45,885 nucleotides of DNA from an uncultured Eubacteriales bacterium (GCA_902795265.1 CADBKM010000011.1:1-45885), one strand, 5' to 3'; numbered from the stretch's first letter, positions 7,473-16,624 are shown. Notes: generated from the sequence alone by a model not told the origin. Program-made: numbers and translations.

Positions 7473-9032
7473 TCAGCGCTTCATCTTAGGGTCGAATGCG
7501 TCTCTGAGACCGTCGCCGACGATATTGAACGCCAGTACGGTGGTCAGCAGAAGCAGACCGGCCGGGATCCAGATGAACCAGTAGTTTGTCAGTACGAATG
7601 TATCGTTGACGTCATTGATGATATTTCCCCATGAAGCGAACGGGAATCTTACACCCAGTCCGAGGAAGGACAGCGTCGCTTCGAGAATGATCGTTTCGCC
7701 GAGACCCATGGTCATGTAAACGATGAGCTGAGGCATTACGTTTGGAATCAGATGTCTGAAGATCCTCCTCGATGGTGCGATACCGCAGGCCTCTGTCGCT
7801 GTCATGAACTCCTGCTCACGAAGCGAAAGGATCTGACCTCTTACGAGTCTGGCAACGCCTGCCCAGCCGAGGAATCCGAGTATAAGCATCAGGTATATCA
7901 TTCGCGTCAGCGATGGCACATTGGCAGCATCCATGGCAGCACCGATGATGATAATGATAGGCATCGACGGGATGCAGTAGAAAATATCTACGATTCTCAT
8001 GATAAGACCGTCGATCCATCCGCCGAAGTACCCTGAAATACCACCCATGATGATGCCGAGGAACGACTCGAGGAATACTACGATGAATCCGATCATCAGC
8101 GAGATACGTCCGCCGTACATCAGTCTCGTAAGCATGTCCATTCCGTTACGGTCAGTTCCGAGCCAGTGGGCCTTCGAAGGAGCAGAATAGGTATCGAATA
8201 CCTTGGTATCTATCTCCTGCTTTACATCATATGAATTTGTATCAGCATCGAATTTCAGTATATATTCAGCTTCGACACCGTCTTCACTGGTGTATTTGAA
8301 CGATTTTTCGCCGTTCTCTACGGCTGCGATCAGATCGTTCTTGAATTCACGCGTGAAGAATACATCTGACATCACGGCACGAACGATGTACTTGCTTATG
8401 TAAGCGACCTCTGTGCCGGATTCATCAGTTATAACATCGTCATCGTCGAGCTTGAATGTCTTGCCGTCTGCCTCGAAGCTCTTCTTGCCGTCTGCCTGTG
8501 CCTGGAATGCGGCAAGAGTAAAGTCAAACGACAGTTTATCCTGAGTCGAAGAGTTGACGAGCTCCTTGCTCGCAATGCCGACGACTTTACCGCCGCTTGA
8601 TACTGTATAGACCTCGTCTTCCAGTTTCTCGAGCGTATAGTTGACACCATTGTATTCAAAAGCCTTATTGTCAGTAATAATGGCTTTGAGTGCCTGAGCG
8701 TAAACTGAGCTTTTGAACAGGTCCGCATCTCCTACAGTGTAACGGTACTCATCGTTATAAACGATACCGGCGTAATCCTTAGCCTGAGAGTCTACCCTGT
8801 AGAATTTCTGGTCCTGATCATAAGGCGACAGCAGTCCGCCTATGAAAGAAAACGCGAACATGATAACGAGAATGACCATACCTGTTACGGCCAGCCTGTT
8901 GCGGAAGAATCTCTTTGCTACGAGAGCTCCCGGAGACAGCACCTTTACTCGCCTGTCATCGCTCAGTGAATACTGTTCTTCCTGAACATTCTCATTGGTC
9001 TGAGGGTCCATTCTGTCCTTTAATTCGTCCAT
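7473..9032 (-). CDS. oppC: Oversized peptide ABC transporter permease OppC (operon 1)
   Basis: A 519-aa permease; OppC proteins are usually about 300 aa. The first membrane helix is at about 48-70. The conserved OppC element HWLGTDRNGMD appears only at 289-299, followed by five more helices and the coupling EAA loop (EACGIAPSRRIFRHLIPN, about 414-431). The extra length is an acidic, hydrophilic segment at about 75-280 that topology places outside the membrane. It contains three degenerate repeats of about 60 residues (NKAFEYNGVNY at 122-132, KKSFEADGKTF at 183-193, EKSFKYTSEDG at 242-252). The ATG follows AAAGGAGG. The permease role is firm; the insertion's role is unknown. Confidence 0.92.
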   Translation of the reverse strand: MDELKDRMDPQTNENVQEEQYSLSDDRRVKVLSPGALVAKRFFRNRLAVTGMVILVIMFAFSFIGGLLSPYDQDQKFYRVDSQAKDYAGIVYNDEYRYTVGDADLFKSSVYAQALKAIITDNKAFEYNGVNYTLEKLEDEVYTVSSGGKVVGIASKELVNSSTQDKLSFDFTLAAFQAQADGKKSFEADGKTFKLDDDDVITDESGTEVAYISKYIVRAVMSDVFFTREFKNDLIAAVENGEKSFKYTSEDGVEAEYILKFDADTNSYDVKQEIDTKVFDTYSAPSKAHWLGTDRNGMDMLTRLMYGGRISLMIGFIVVFLESFLGIIMGGISGYFGGWIDGLIMRIVDIFYCIPSMPIIIIIGAAMDAANVPSLTRMIYLMLILGFLGWAGVARLVRGQILSLREQEFMTATEACGIAPSRRIFRHLIPNVMPQLIVYMTMGLGETIILEATLSFLGLGVRFPFASWGNIINDVNDTFVLTNYWFIWIPAGLLLLTTVLAFNIVGDGLRDAFDPKMKR

Positions 9033-9047
9033 AATGCACCTCCTTTC

Positions 9048-10034
9048 CTAAGCTATCCTGACACGCGGGTCAACGACAGCATACAGAATATCCGCTATCA
9101 GATTGCCCAGCAATGTCAGTATCGCCGTGAATACCATGAAGAACATGGAGAAAGGTATGTCGCCGGCTACCATCGAATAGTATGAGGCGAAGCCTATCCC
9201 CGGTATCCCGAACAGAGTCTCGGTAATGAGCGCTCCGGAAAAGAGTCCCGGAAGCGAACCGCCGATGATAGTAACGATCGGGATGAGTGTATTTCGAAAT
9301 GCGTGGTGGTAAATGACCTTACGCTCAGAAAGGCCCTTGGCTCTTGCCGTTCTGATGTAGTCGGCGTTGAGCACCTCCAGCATGTTCGTTCGTGTGTAAC
9401 GCATGAGTCCTCCCATGCTGACCACTACAAGAGTAATGATCGGCAGCACCAGATGGTTGGCCTTATCCATGATCTGACCGAAGGCCGAAAGCTGATCGTA
9501 GCTTCGTCCGACGAGTCCGTACAGGTCGAACCATCCCAGCTTGACTGAAAATACCAGTTTCAGCAGCGATGCAAAGAAGAACGTAGGCAGTGAAATACCT
9601 GCCAGTGCTATGACGGAAATAGTGTAGTCCGTCTTAGAGTATTGTTTTGTAGCAGCTATTATGCCGAGAGGCACTGCTATGAGGATCTCGAGAATAAATG
9701 AAATGAGACCCATTACGAATGACAGCCAAACGGTGTCATTGAATTTCTGCAGCACAGGGACTGTCCATCTCCAGCTGTCGCCGAAATTACCTGTAAGCAT
9801 CTGTCCGAGCCACTTGAAGTAGCCTGATACTATGCTTCCGTCCATGTTGTACATTACTGTCAGCTGCTCCATCCATTCTTCGTAGCTCTTTGAGCCCGCC
9901 TGCATGGACTTCTGTCTGGCCATGGCCTCGATATATGAAGTTGGCAGGCATCTCATCAGAGCGTAGATGATAAATGCAACAAAGAACAGTATCACTACAG
10001 ACTGCAGCAATCTTTTCAGAATATATTTGCGCAC
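9048..10034 (-). CDS. oppB: Oligopeptide ABC transporter permease OppB (operon 1)
   Basis: A 328-aa integral membrane protein with about six helices, first at residues 8-28, as in the OppB/DppB family. The binding-protein-dependent transport loop with the EAA-type sequence ARAKGLSERKVIYHHAFRN contacts the ATPases. The start is GTG at 10034, supported by AGAGGAG upstream; no closer ATG fits the conserved KYILKRLL opening. It forms the translocation pore with OppC1. It is separated from oppA1 by a GC-rich hairpin that probably lowers expression relative to the binding protein. Confidence 0.93.
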   Translation of the reverse strand: MRKYILKRLLQSVVILFFVAFIIYALMRCLPTSYIEAMARQKSMQAGSKSYEEWMEQLTVMYNMDGSIVSGYFKWLGQMLTGNFGDSWRWTVPVLQKFNDTVWLSFVMGLISFILEILIAVPLGIIAATKQYSKTDYTISVIALAGISLPTFFFASLLKLVFSVKLGWFDLYGLVGRSYDQLSAFGQIMDKANHLVLPIITLVVVSMGGLMRYTRTNMLEVLNADYIRTARAKGLSERKVIYHHAFRNTLIPIVTIIGGSLPGLFSGALITETLFGIPGIGFASYYSMVAGDIPFSMFFMVFTAILTLLGNLIADILYAVVDPRVRIA

Positions 10035-10060
10035 GTCTTCATCTCCTCTTTTTGAAATTG

Positions 10061-10091
10061 ACGGGGCAGGCAGACCTGCCGCCTGCCCCGT
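10061..10091 (-). other. Intercistronic hairpin between oppA1 and oppB1
   Basis: A perfect 11-bp GC-rich stem (ACGGGGCAGGC with GCCTGCCCCGT) around a 9-nt loop, without a U-tract on either strand. Hairpins like this after the binding-protein gene of ABC operons commonly protect the upstream mRNA and attenuate the downstream genes. Here that role is inferred from position. Confidence 0.65.
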
Positions 10092-10126
10092 TAAGTATTA
10101 TCCGTTATAAGCGCGGAAATACCGAA

Positions 10127-12370
10127 TTAGTTGAGTTCGACATTGTAGATCTCACTCAGCCATGGATAGTATGTCGTTACATCCGGTGTGAATGTGTCGG
10201 CATTGACTCTCTCAGGCGAGAAGATGATAGCGTTCTGTCTCTGATATACAGGAACCTCTACAGCCCAGTCGATGATAGTGTCGAGGCAGGACTTGTAGAC
10301 AGTCTTTCTGTAGCTCTGATCCATGGATGTACGTGCATCGAGGATCATCTTGTCGAGTTCAGGATCAGCGATATCGTACATGTAGTTCGAACCGCCAGGT
10401 TCCTTTCCGGACTCTACTCCGGAGTAGTATACCTGATACATATCCGGATCAGGTGTAGCACCCCATGCAGCGCACCACATTGGGCACTCCTCGGACTCGA
10501 TACCTGTCCACAGGTCAGCCGAGTTAGCGAGGTCCTTAACGTTCAGTGTGATACCGATCTTCTTGAATGCATCGCTTGCGAGGTTGAGCATCATGAATGA
10601 TGGGTGGTCACCTGCACCGTCAGCAGGGATCCATACTTCGTAATCCATCTTAGCGCCTTCAGGAGCAGCTGTTACCTTGCCGTCAGCTACCGTGTAGCCG
10701 GCCTTCTCGAAGAATCCGAGAGCAGCATTCAGTGCAGCTTCGTCCTTTGCAGCGTCGTCCATGTCAGAAGTGTAGATGTCGTTTCCATCAACATCCTTCG
10801 AGAATGCGATAGCATAATCAGCATCTGTCTTCTGAGGAGCAGCCCACGAAGTATTGGAGATTGGGTAGTTGATTACGGAAGCAGTCTCACCATAGTAGGA
10901 GTCAACTGTTACGTCTCTGTATCTTGCGAATACAGTAGCGAATGCCTTTCTGAGTGCCTTTGACTCATCTGAACCAGGTTTTCCGCCGACGTTCATGCTG
11001 TTTGCACTCATTCCGAGATAACCATAACCGAGGTTGTCTACTGTATCAGTTACGATCTTGTCGCCTGTTATCTCGCCGTTGCTGTTTTCAGCCTCGATAG
11101 CCTTGACTGTATCAACGGAGTATGAAGGATCTGTAATATCGATCGTGCCTGTTACAACACCGTTCAGCTTATCCTGATCCTGCGACTCAAGGAACTGTAC
11201 GTTCTTTGTCTTAGGAGCGCCGAGGTAGAAACTGTCGTTTCCTTCGAATGCTACAACACCGTTTTCGAACTTCTTGAATACATAAGGACCTGCGCCGAGA
11301 GGCTCAGTTGTCTTCGCTCTTACTGTCGAAAGATCGCCCTTGTCGAATCCGAACTTATTGTTGTCATAGTCATACTTTTCAGGATCTCCATAGTAGTGGA
11401 GAGGAGCGATAGCAACGCCAAGCTGATAGATAGCTGTAGCATCAGGCTCTGTCAGAGTAACCTTGAGGCTGTAGTCGCCTGTCTTCTGGATTCCTTCGAT
11501 CTTGTCTGCGGAATCGCCTGTCTTGACACCCTTTGCATAGTCAGCAGGATCGAATCCGAGGTCTGCGAGCGAGGAACCGGCAGTCTCTGTTGAGGAAAGT
11601 CCTGCGAGGTCGCCGCCGTAGTTCTCTGCCATCAGATAGAAGAGATCTGTAGCTGTAGCGTCATCAGCAAGTCCTTCGAATCCCCATGCTTCTCCGGCAG
11701 CCTTAGCAGTATCGCCGAGTCCGTTCTCTTTGCAGTAGTCGATGATTTCCTGAGCGAATGCTGTACCTGCCTTATCGAGGTCTTCCCAGAACTTTTTCTG
11801 AGTAGCTTCATCCCAGTAAGTGAAATCAGTGTTGTCCTTGCCTGCCGAGTAGATCAGGGACATGAGCGTTGCCATTCCGGCACGGTACTCTTCCATACCC
11901 TTGATAGGGATCGAATAGAGTGTGCTTGGGCCATCATATGTAGGATCTGCCAGTACGTACATCGAGAAGATTACGTCATCAGCTGTCAGAGGCTCACCGT
12001 CCGAGAATTTCATATCCTCACGGAGCTCAAAGTCATAGTCAACTGTGCCGTCCTTGTTCTCTGTGATCGTGAGATCTGCAGGACCATCATAGTGATAGTT
12101 TGTTCCGTTGTACTCACGGTCCTCACCGGTCTTGCCCTTCTCAACGACAGCGCCGAGACGATCAAGGTTCAGAAGTGCTACCTGTGTCATTGTAGCTACG
12201 TCCTGGTCGTAAGCAGTCTCAGCAAAGAATGGAGAGAACTTGCTTGAGAAGTTGGAGTAACCAACAACCAGAGGCTTGTCACCTGAACTTGAGCTGCCAC
12301 CGCCGCATCCGGCAAGTACGCTCATGCATACCATGGCCAGAGCCAAAAGTAGTGCTAGCTTCTTCTTCAT
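10127..12370 (-). CDS. oppA: Oligopeptide-binding lipoprotein OppA (operon 1, long form)
   Basis: A 747-aa extracytoplasmic solute-binding protein of family 5. The signal peptide ends in a lipobox LAGC with lipidated C22, followed by a Gly/Ser linker. The family landmark FELREDMKFSDGEPLTADDV lies near residues 114-133. It is about 200 residues longer than oppA2. Much of the excess is an alanine- and acid-rich helical insertion at about 165-290, between the segments before SLIYSAGKDN and after IQKTGDYSLKV. The ATG has an AAAGGAG site. It is the first gene of operon 1 and delivers peptides to OppBCDF1. The insertion may widen ligand range; that is a guess. Confidence 0.92.
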   Translation of the reverse strand: MKKKLALLLALAMVCMSVLAGCGGGSSSSGDKPLVVGYSNFSSKFSPFFAETAYDQDVATMTQVALLNLDRLGAVVEKGKTGEDREYNGTNYHYDGPADLTITENKDGTVDYDFELREDMKFSDGEPLTADDVIFSMYVLADPTYDGPSTLYSIPIKGMEEYRAGMATLMSLIYSAGKDNTDFTYWDEATQKKFWEDLDKAGTAFAQEIIDYCKENGLGDTAKAAGEAWGFEGLADDATATDLFYLMAENYGGDLAGLSSTETAGSSLADLGFDPADYAKGVKTGDSADKIEGIQKTGDYSLKVTLTEPDATAIYQLGVAIAPLHYYGDPEKYDYDNNKFGFDKGDLSTVRAKTTEPLGAGPYVFKKFENGVVAFEGNDSFYLGAPKTKNVQFLESQDQDKLNGVVTGTIDITDPSYSVDTVKAIEAENSNGEITGDKIVTDTVDNLGYGYLGMSANSMNVGGKPGSDESKALRKAFATVFARYRDVTVDSYYGETASVINYPISNTSWAAPQKTDADYAIAFSKDVDGNDIYTSDMDDAAKDEAALNAALGFFEKAGYTVADGKVTAAPEGAKMDYEVWIPADGAGDHPSFMMLNLASDAFKKIGITLNVKDLANSADLWTGIESEECPMWCAAWGATPDPDMYQVYYSGVESGKEPGGSNYMYDIADPELDKMILDARTSMDQSYRKTVYKSCLDTIIDWAVEVPVYQRQNAIIFSPERVNADTFTPDVTTYYPWLSEIYNVELN

Positions 12371-12426
12371 TGTTATTAATCTCCTTTCATAACAATTTCC
12401 ATTAGAATTAACATGTATATATTCGT

Positions 12427-12451
12427 CTGACGCACGTCGACTCTGCGTCAG
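12427..12451 (-). promoter_or_regulatory. Hairpin in the oppA1 upstream region
   Basis: CTGACGCA and TGCGTCAG form an 8-bp inverted repeat with a 9-nt spacer that contains the small palindrome GTCGAC. It lies between the stop of the upstream membrane gene (12460) and oppA1. No U-tract follows, so it is either a weak terminator or an operator. I see no convincing -35/-10 pair in the 89-nt gap. Confidence 0.4.
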
Positions 12452-12459
12452 CAGAATAA

Positions 12460-12999
12460 CTATTTAGATATTTCCCACTCCAATGAAAGGAAACAGCGCC
12501 TGTACCATTCCGCTAAAGCCGCGGTAGCCGCCTTTAGCAGCAGATACGCTATGCCGTCCGGAGTATTGCCTCCCGCGCCGCTGCGTATCAGGTAAACGGC
12601 TGAAAGAACGAGACCGGCGGCCGCAAAAACAGTCATTATGCGGCAGGCTCCCGGTACCCTCGGCTTTGCCTGCTCAAGCACGTAAGTCCTGACCCCCTCT
12701 GAAGGATACAGGAGCTTTGCAGCGTTCCATATCAGTCCGAACAGTGCAGACACCTCGCCGATGTAAGGAAGCACTATGTAGAATGCTCCTGTTGCGTTAT
12801 CTGCGTCTATGCAGCCGGAGCCAATGACAGTCAGTGCAAGAACCGCAAGCCCCGAGATCAGCATCGTCTTTTGCCTGCGCCCTTCAGGCCCTGCTATCCG
12901 CCACAGATCACCGGTATATATTATGTTACCGGCTGCATCCTGCATTATGTCGCGGAGCCTGGCTTCCCTTCGCTCTTTTTTACCGCCTTTTCCGGCCAT
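12460..12999 (-). CDS. Four-helix membrane protein coupled to the M3 peptidase
   Basis: A 179-aa protein with a basic N-terminus (GKGGKKERREARLRD), then about four hydrophobic segments at roughly 44-66, 72-95, 117-140 and 146-166. Its start codon overlaps the stop of the M3 peptidase gene (TAATG), which implies translational coupling and probably a shared role. I recognise no domain. The segment GNIIYTGDLW just before the first helix looks like a conserved cytosolic collar, but I cannot name it. A role in membrane association of the peptidase, or an unrelated housekeeping membrane function, are both possible. Confidence 0.7.
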   Translation of the reverse strand: MAGKGGKKERREARLRDIMQDAAGNIIYTGDLWRIAGPEGRRQKTMLISGLAVLALTVIGSGCIDADNATGAFYIVLPYIGEVSALFGLIWNAAKLLYPSEGVRTYVLEQAKPRVPGACRIMTVFAAAGLVLSAVYLIRSGAGGNTPDGIAYLLLKAATAALAEWYRRCFLSLEWEISK

Positions 13000-14705
13000 T
13001 ACTCTATACCCGTAAGATCGAATTCCGACAGGAACTCATCCGCCATTTTGCAGATGTTTTTAATGGTATCTTCTTCGAACGGACTCGCGAGGCCTGCGTT
13101 TTCAAGCAGTTTTGTGAAGACCTCGGAACCGCCCTGTTTCGTGTAAGCCATGTAATGCTTCCACGCGTCATCGTAATCCTTCTGTATCATTGCCCAGAAC
13201 TCAAGAGCTACGGTCTGAGCCAGGCAGTAGTCGATGTAGTAGAACGGGCTCGAATAGATATGATGCTGTCTCTGCCAGCCCATGCCTTCCGCATAGAACG
13301 GGATCTCACCGTCGAGCCTCAGCCACGGCATGTAGATCTGAAGCAGTCTCTTCCACTCGGCATGGCGCTCCGCAGGAGTCATCTCAGGATGCTCGAACAC
13401 GCTGTGCTGGAAGTGGTCTACAAGAGTGCCATAAGGGATGAATACAAACGATTCAGCCAGGTGGCTGTAAAGGTACTTTTTCGCATCCTTCCCGAAAAAG
13501 TCCTCAACGCTTCTCCACGCAAAGAATTCCATGCTCATCGAATGTACTTCGCATCCTTCCATGCTTGGCCAGATGGTCTCTTCAGGTATGCGGCTGCGGT
13601 TCATCCAGTCAGCGAATGCATGGCCCGCCTCGTGTGTCACTACCTCGACATCACCCTGTGTACCGTTGAAGTTCGCGAAAATGAAAGGTACTTCGTAATC
13701 ATGGATACTTGTGCAATAGCCTCCTCCCTCCTTGCCTTCTGTTGACAGGAGATCCATGAGTTCTCCTTCACGCATGGTGCGGAAGAACTCGCTTGTTTCA
13801 GGAGAAAGAGCATCATAAAATCTGCCTGCAGCTTCAACGATATAGTCAGCATCGCCCGCCGGCTTAGGATTACCTGAACGGAACATGAGAGCGTTGTCTG
13901 CAAAGCTCAGCGGATACTGCATTCCGAGGCGCTCTGCCTGCCTGCGCCTTATGCCGTCGGCAACAGGAACTATATATTTGCGCACTGCCTTGCGGAACTT
14001 ATCCACGTCGTTTCTGTCATAGCAGTTTCGTGTCATTCTGTAATAGCCGAACTCCACACCGTCTTTGAGCCCCAGCTTCTGACTCATCTCGTGGCGGAGA
14101 GCGACAAGCCTGTCATAAAGACTGTCGAGTTTTTCGCGATTGTCCTTGTACCAGCCGCCCTCAGCCTTCCAGGCCTCGAGTCTGGTTTCATCATCCGGAT
14201 CATTTTTGAACGGAGAGATCTGTGATATCGTGTAGACCTTCCCGCGGAAAGGTATCTGCGCGCTTGCAAGGAGTTTCTCGTACTCCATTGTCAGATCGTT
14301 CTCCTCCTGCAGGAGCGGGATTATGGACGGAGCGAAAGTCTTAAGCTCGATCTCGGCATTGAGGAATATGACCTCTCCGAAATCAGCAGCGAGCTCTTTG
14401 CGGTAAGGCGATGCAAGGAGCGCCTCAGTCCACTGCTGCAGATATTCCTGAAGTTCAGGGAACGATCTGTTCCAGAACAGAACTTCATCATCGTAGAATT
14501 TGTCTCTTGTATCTATTGAATGACGTATCTGTGCGACTGTCGAAACAGAAATGATATGGCGCTCGAGTGCGTCCTTGCGCACAAATACTTCTTTTGCTTC
14601 TTCGTAATCTGATGCCTTTTTGAAAGCCTCAGTCAGCTTCTGCATCTTACTTTTTATCTCTTCGATATCAGGCCTTTCGTACGGGATCTCGCTGAATCTG
14701 ATCAT
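12999..14705 (-). CDS. M3-family oligoendopeptidase (PepF-like)
   Basis: A 568-aa cytoplasmic zinc metallopeptidase. The HEAGH motif (H358, E359, H362) with downstream E386 in EGCEVHSMSME gives the zinc ligands and catalytic glutamate of family M3. Size and the sequence around GYCTSIHDYEVPFIFANFNG fit the PepF-related M3 oligoendopeptidase subgroup rather than thimet peptidase. Such enzymes cut imported peptides of roughly 5 to 20 residues. Lying between two Opp importers, it very probably processes their cargo. The ATG follows AGAGGAG; a promoter at 14750-14778 gives it its own start. It is coupled to a downstream membrane protein gene. Confidence 0.9.
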   Translation of the reverse strand: MIRFSEIPYERPDIEEIKSKMQKLTEAFKKASDYEEAKEVFVRKDALERHIISVSTVAQIRHSIDTRDKFYDDEVLFWNRSFPELQEYLQQWTEALLASPYRKELAADFGEVIFLNAEIELKTFAPSIIPLLQEENDLTMEYEKLLASAQIPFRGKVYTISQISPFKNDPDDETRLEAWKAEGGWYKDNREKLDSLYDRLVALRHEMSQKLGLKDGVEFGYYRMTRNCYDRNDVDKFRKAVRKYIVPVADGIRRRQAERLGMQYPLSFADNALMFRSGNPKPAGDADYIVEAAGRFYDALSPETSEFFRTMREGELMDLLSTEGKEGGGYCTSIHDYEVPFIFANFNGTQGDVEVVTHEAGHAFADWMNRSRIPEETIWPSMEGCEVHSMSMEFFAWRSVEDFFGKDAKKYLYSHLAESFVFIPYGTLVDHFQHSVFEHPEMTPAERHAEWKRLLQIYMPWLRLDGEIPFYAEGMGWQRQHHIYSSPFYYIDYCLAQTVALEFWAMIQKDYDDAWKHYMAYTKQGGSEVFTKLLENAGLASPFEEDTIKNICKMADEFLSEFDLTGIE

Positions 14706-14749
14706 TTTTTCTCCTCTTCAAAAAGTGTAAACGAATTTCATTGTATTTA

Positions 14750-14778
14750 ATTTTACATTCCAGGGCATGAAACCGCAA
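14750..14778 (-). promoter_or_regulatory. Candidate promoter for the M3 peptidase gene
   Basis: On the minus strand TTGCGG (14778-14773) and TAAAAT (14755-14750) are 17 nt apart. It follows the oppA2 terminator and precedes the peptidase ATG by about 45 nt. Confidence 0.5.
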
Positions 14779-14831
14779 CAAAAGGCCTCCAAAAATACAT
14801 AACTCAGCCCTGTGTAAAAAAAATTGCAATA

Positions 14832-14863
14832 AAAAAATGGAACCGGAAGAATTCCGGTTCCAT
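14832..14863 (-). terminator. Rho-independent terminator after oppA2
   Basis: An 11-bp stem (ATGGAACCGGA with TCCGGTTCCAT) and a 5-nt loop. On the minus strand it is followed directly by a run of seven T residues. It starts about 20 nt past the oppA2 stop, a textbook terminator for the second opp operon. Confidence 0.9.
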
Positions 14864-14884
14864 TCTGATTTGCCTTTTAAGCGA

Positions 14885-16579
14885 TTATGCTGCAGGCTGT
14901 GCGTACTGGAAGAAGTAGTAGCCCATCGGTGTGTATCCGATGTTCTTCATTGTCTTGTTGCAGTACATATTTGTGTAGTAGTAAACAGGGAGTACAGGGA
15001 ATCCGCCCTCACTGAAGAGCTCTTCTTCTGCCTTGTAGAGAGCCTTATCACGATCCGGGCCGGCAGGTGTTGCCTTAGCTGTCTTGATAGCCTCGTCGAA
15101 GTCAGGGTCGCTGTAGAGACCATAGTTGTAGGAGTTTCCTGTTACCATCAGCTCGAGGTAAGTGATAGGGTCATTGTAGTCTGCGATCCAGCCGAGACGT
15201 GCAACGCCGAACTTATGCTCGCCGAGTCCATTGGTGTAAGTGTTCCACTCCTGGTTCTCCAGTGTGATGTTGAGTCCGAGTACGTTGCTCCAGTCCTGTC
15301 CGCATGCTTCTGCGATAGCCTTGTGAGCATCATCAGTGTTAAAGTTGTAAACAACTGTTGTGTTCGGATCCCAAGCGCCTTCGTCAACAGCTTCCTGATA
15401 GAGCTTCTTAGCCAGTTCGCACTTACCATCGTAAGTTGTGAGGTCAGCATCAGGATATGCCTCTGCGAGCCATGCGTACATAGCGCCGAGGTCAGATGAA
15501 CCGAATGCGAAGTCTGCGCCTGTGGAGTCGAGGATACCGGAAGCTACGAATCCTGTAGCAGGAGTCTGTCCGCCCTGTGCAACGTTATCAACGATGTTGT
15601 CTCTGTCAACGCTGAGTACCATAGCTGCTCTGACTCTCCAATCCTTGATCTGATCGCAGTTGAGGTAGAGGAAGTATGTACCTACGTATGGATCGATGAA
15701 GCAGTCACCGGATTCCTGCAGGGACGAAATCATATCTGTAGGGAACGACTCAACGAATGCCCACTCGCCTGACTGATAAGCAGAAAGGATAGCTGTCTCA
15801 TCAGCGGAGAGGTACCAGTCGATCTCGCTTGGTCCGAGGTTAGCAGCATCATAGTACTGATCGTTCGGAACCATCTTGATAACGGAGTCATGAGTCCACT
15901 CTGAGAGCTTGTAAGGTCCGTTGCAGACCATCTTCTCAGGTGTTGTCCAGTCGTCATTGCCTTCAACAACATCCTCTCTCAGAGGCATGAGCGAAGCGAA
16001 TGCACACATCTCAGGGAAGTAAGGAGTATCCTGGCAGAGTGTGATCTCGAGTGTTGAATCATCAACAGCCTTGATACCGAGCTCGCTAGGGTCTTTCTCG
16101 CCTGCCTGGATCTCAGCAGCATTAACAACTACGCCGTCAAGGAAATATCCATAGTCAGAAGCTGTGGCCGGATTGACCAGTCTCTGCCATGAATATACCC
16201 AATCCTGAGCCTTTACAGGCTCGCCGTCAGACCATTTAGCGTCGGATCTGATTTTGAACGTATAAACGAGTCCGTCATCAGATACTTCATAGCTCTCAGC
16301 CTGACCTAAGTCAACCTTGGTCATCATCACATTGCCGCTCTCGTCAGCCTTCTCGTCTGTCGGAACGTACTTCATGAGGTTCTCGAACATATGGTTTACA
16401 TATGTGGAACCATCAACGGAACTGATGAGACCTGGGTCGATGGTTTCAGGTTCGGAAGCGATGCAGGCTGTTGCAACAAAGTCTGCAGCATCTCCGCTTG
16501 CGCTGTCACCACCGCCTCCGCATGCTGTAAATGCGAAAACTACAGTCAGGCAGAGGATCAGAGATAAAAATTTCTTCAT
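14885..16579 (-). CDS. oppA: Oligopeptide-binding lipoprotein OppA (operon 2)
   Basis: A 564-aa family 5 solute-binding protein of normal OppA length. The signal peptide ends FTAC with lipidated C20, followed by a Gly/Ser/Ala linker. Family landmarks include TFKIRSDAKWSDGEPV near 129-145 and the C-terminal GEHKFGVARLGWIADYNDP region, the latter typical of OppA proteins of Gram-positive bacteria. The ATG follows GAAGGAGG. It lies downstream of oppF2 with 94 nt between, and that gap holds two striking palindromes. It may be transcribed both with oppBCDF2 and from its own promoter. It ends at a strong terminator. Confidence 0.93.
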   Translation of the reverse strand: MKKFLSLILCLTVVFAFTACGGGGDSASGDAADFVATACIASEPETIDPGLISSVDGSTYVNHMFENLMKYVPTDEKADESGNVMMTKVDLGQAESYEVSDDGLVYTFKIRSDAKWSDGEPVKAQDWVYSWQRLVNPATASDYGYFLDGVVVNAAEIQAGEKDPSELGIKAVDDSTLEITLCQDTPYFPEMCAFASLMPLREDVVEGNDDWTTPEKMVCNGPYKLSEWTHDSVIKMVPNDQYYDAANLGPSEIDWYLSADETAILSAYQSGEWAFVESFPTDMISSLQESGDCFIDPYVGTYFLYLNCDQIKDWRVRAAMVLSVDRDNIVDNVAQGGQTPATGFVASGILDSTGADFAFGSSDLGAMYAWLAEAYPDADLTTYDGKCELAKKLYQEAVDEGAWDPNTTVVYNFNTDDAHKAIAEACGQDWSNVLGLNITLENQEWNTYTNGLGEHKFGVARLGWIADYNDPITYLELMVTGNSYNYGLYSDPDFDEAIKTAKATPAGPDRDKALYKAEEELFSEGGFPVLPVYYYTNMYCNKTMKNIGYTPMGYYFFQYAQPAA

Positions 16580-16607
16580 AATTTTTCCTCCTTCAATAAC
16601 TTATATA

Positions 16608-16623
16608 ATACAGTACTGTATTT
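16608..16623. promoter_or_regulatory. Perfect 16-bp palindrome upstream of oppA2
   Basis: AATACAGTACTGTATT is self-complementary with no loop, so it suits a dimeric repressor better than an RNA hairpin. It is 29 nt before the oppA2 ATG and overlaps the AT-rich stretch where a -10 box (TATTAT) would lie. Confidence 0.5.
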
Positions 16624-16624
16624 T

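Noticed and set aside
12834-13745. A 303-codon open frame antisense to the M3 peptidase and membrane gene
   Set aside because: Crosses two well-supported minus-strand genes and shows no motif or start signal.
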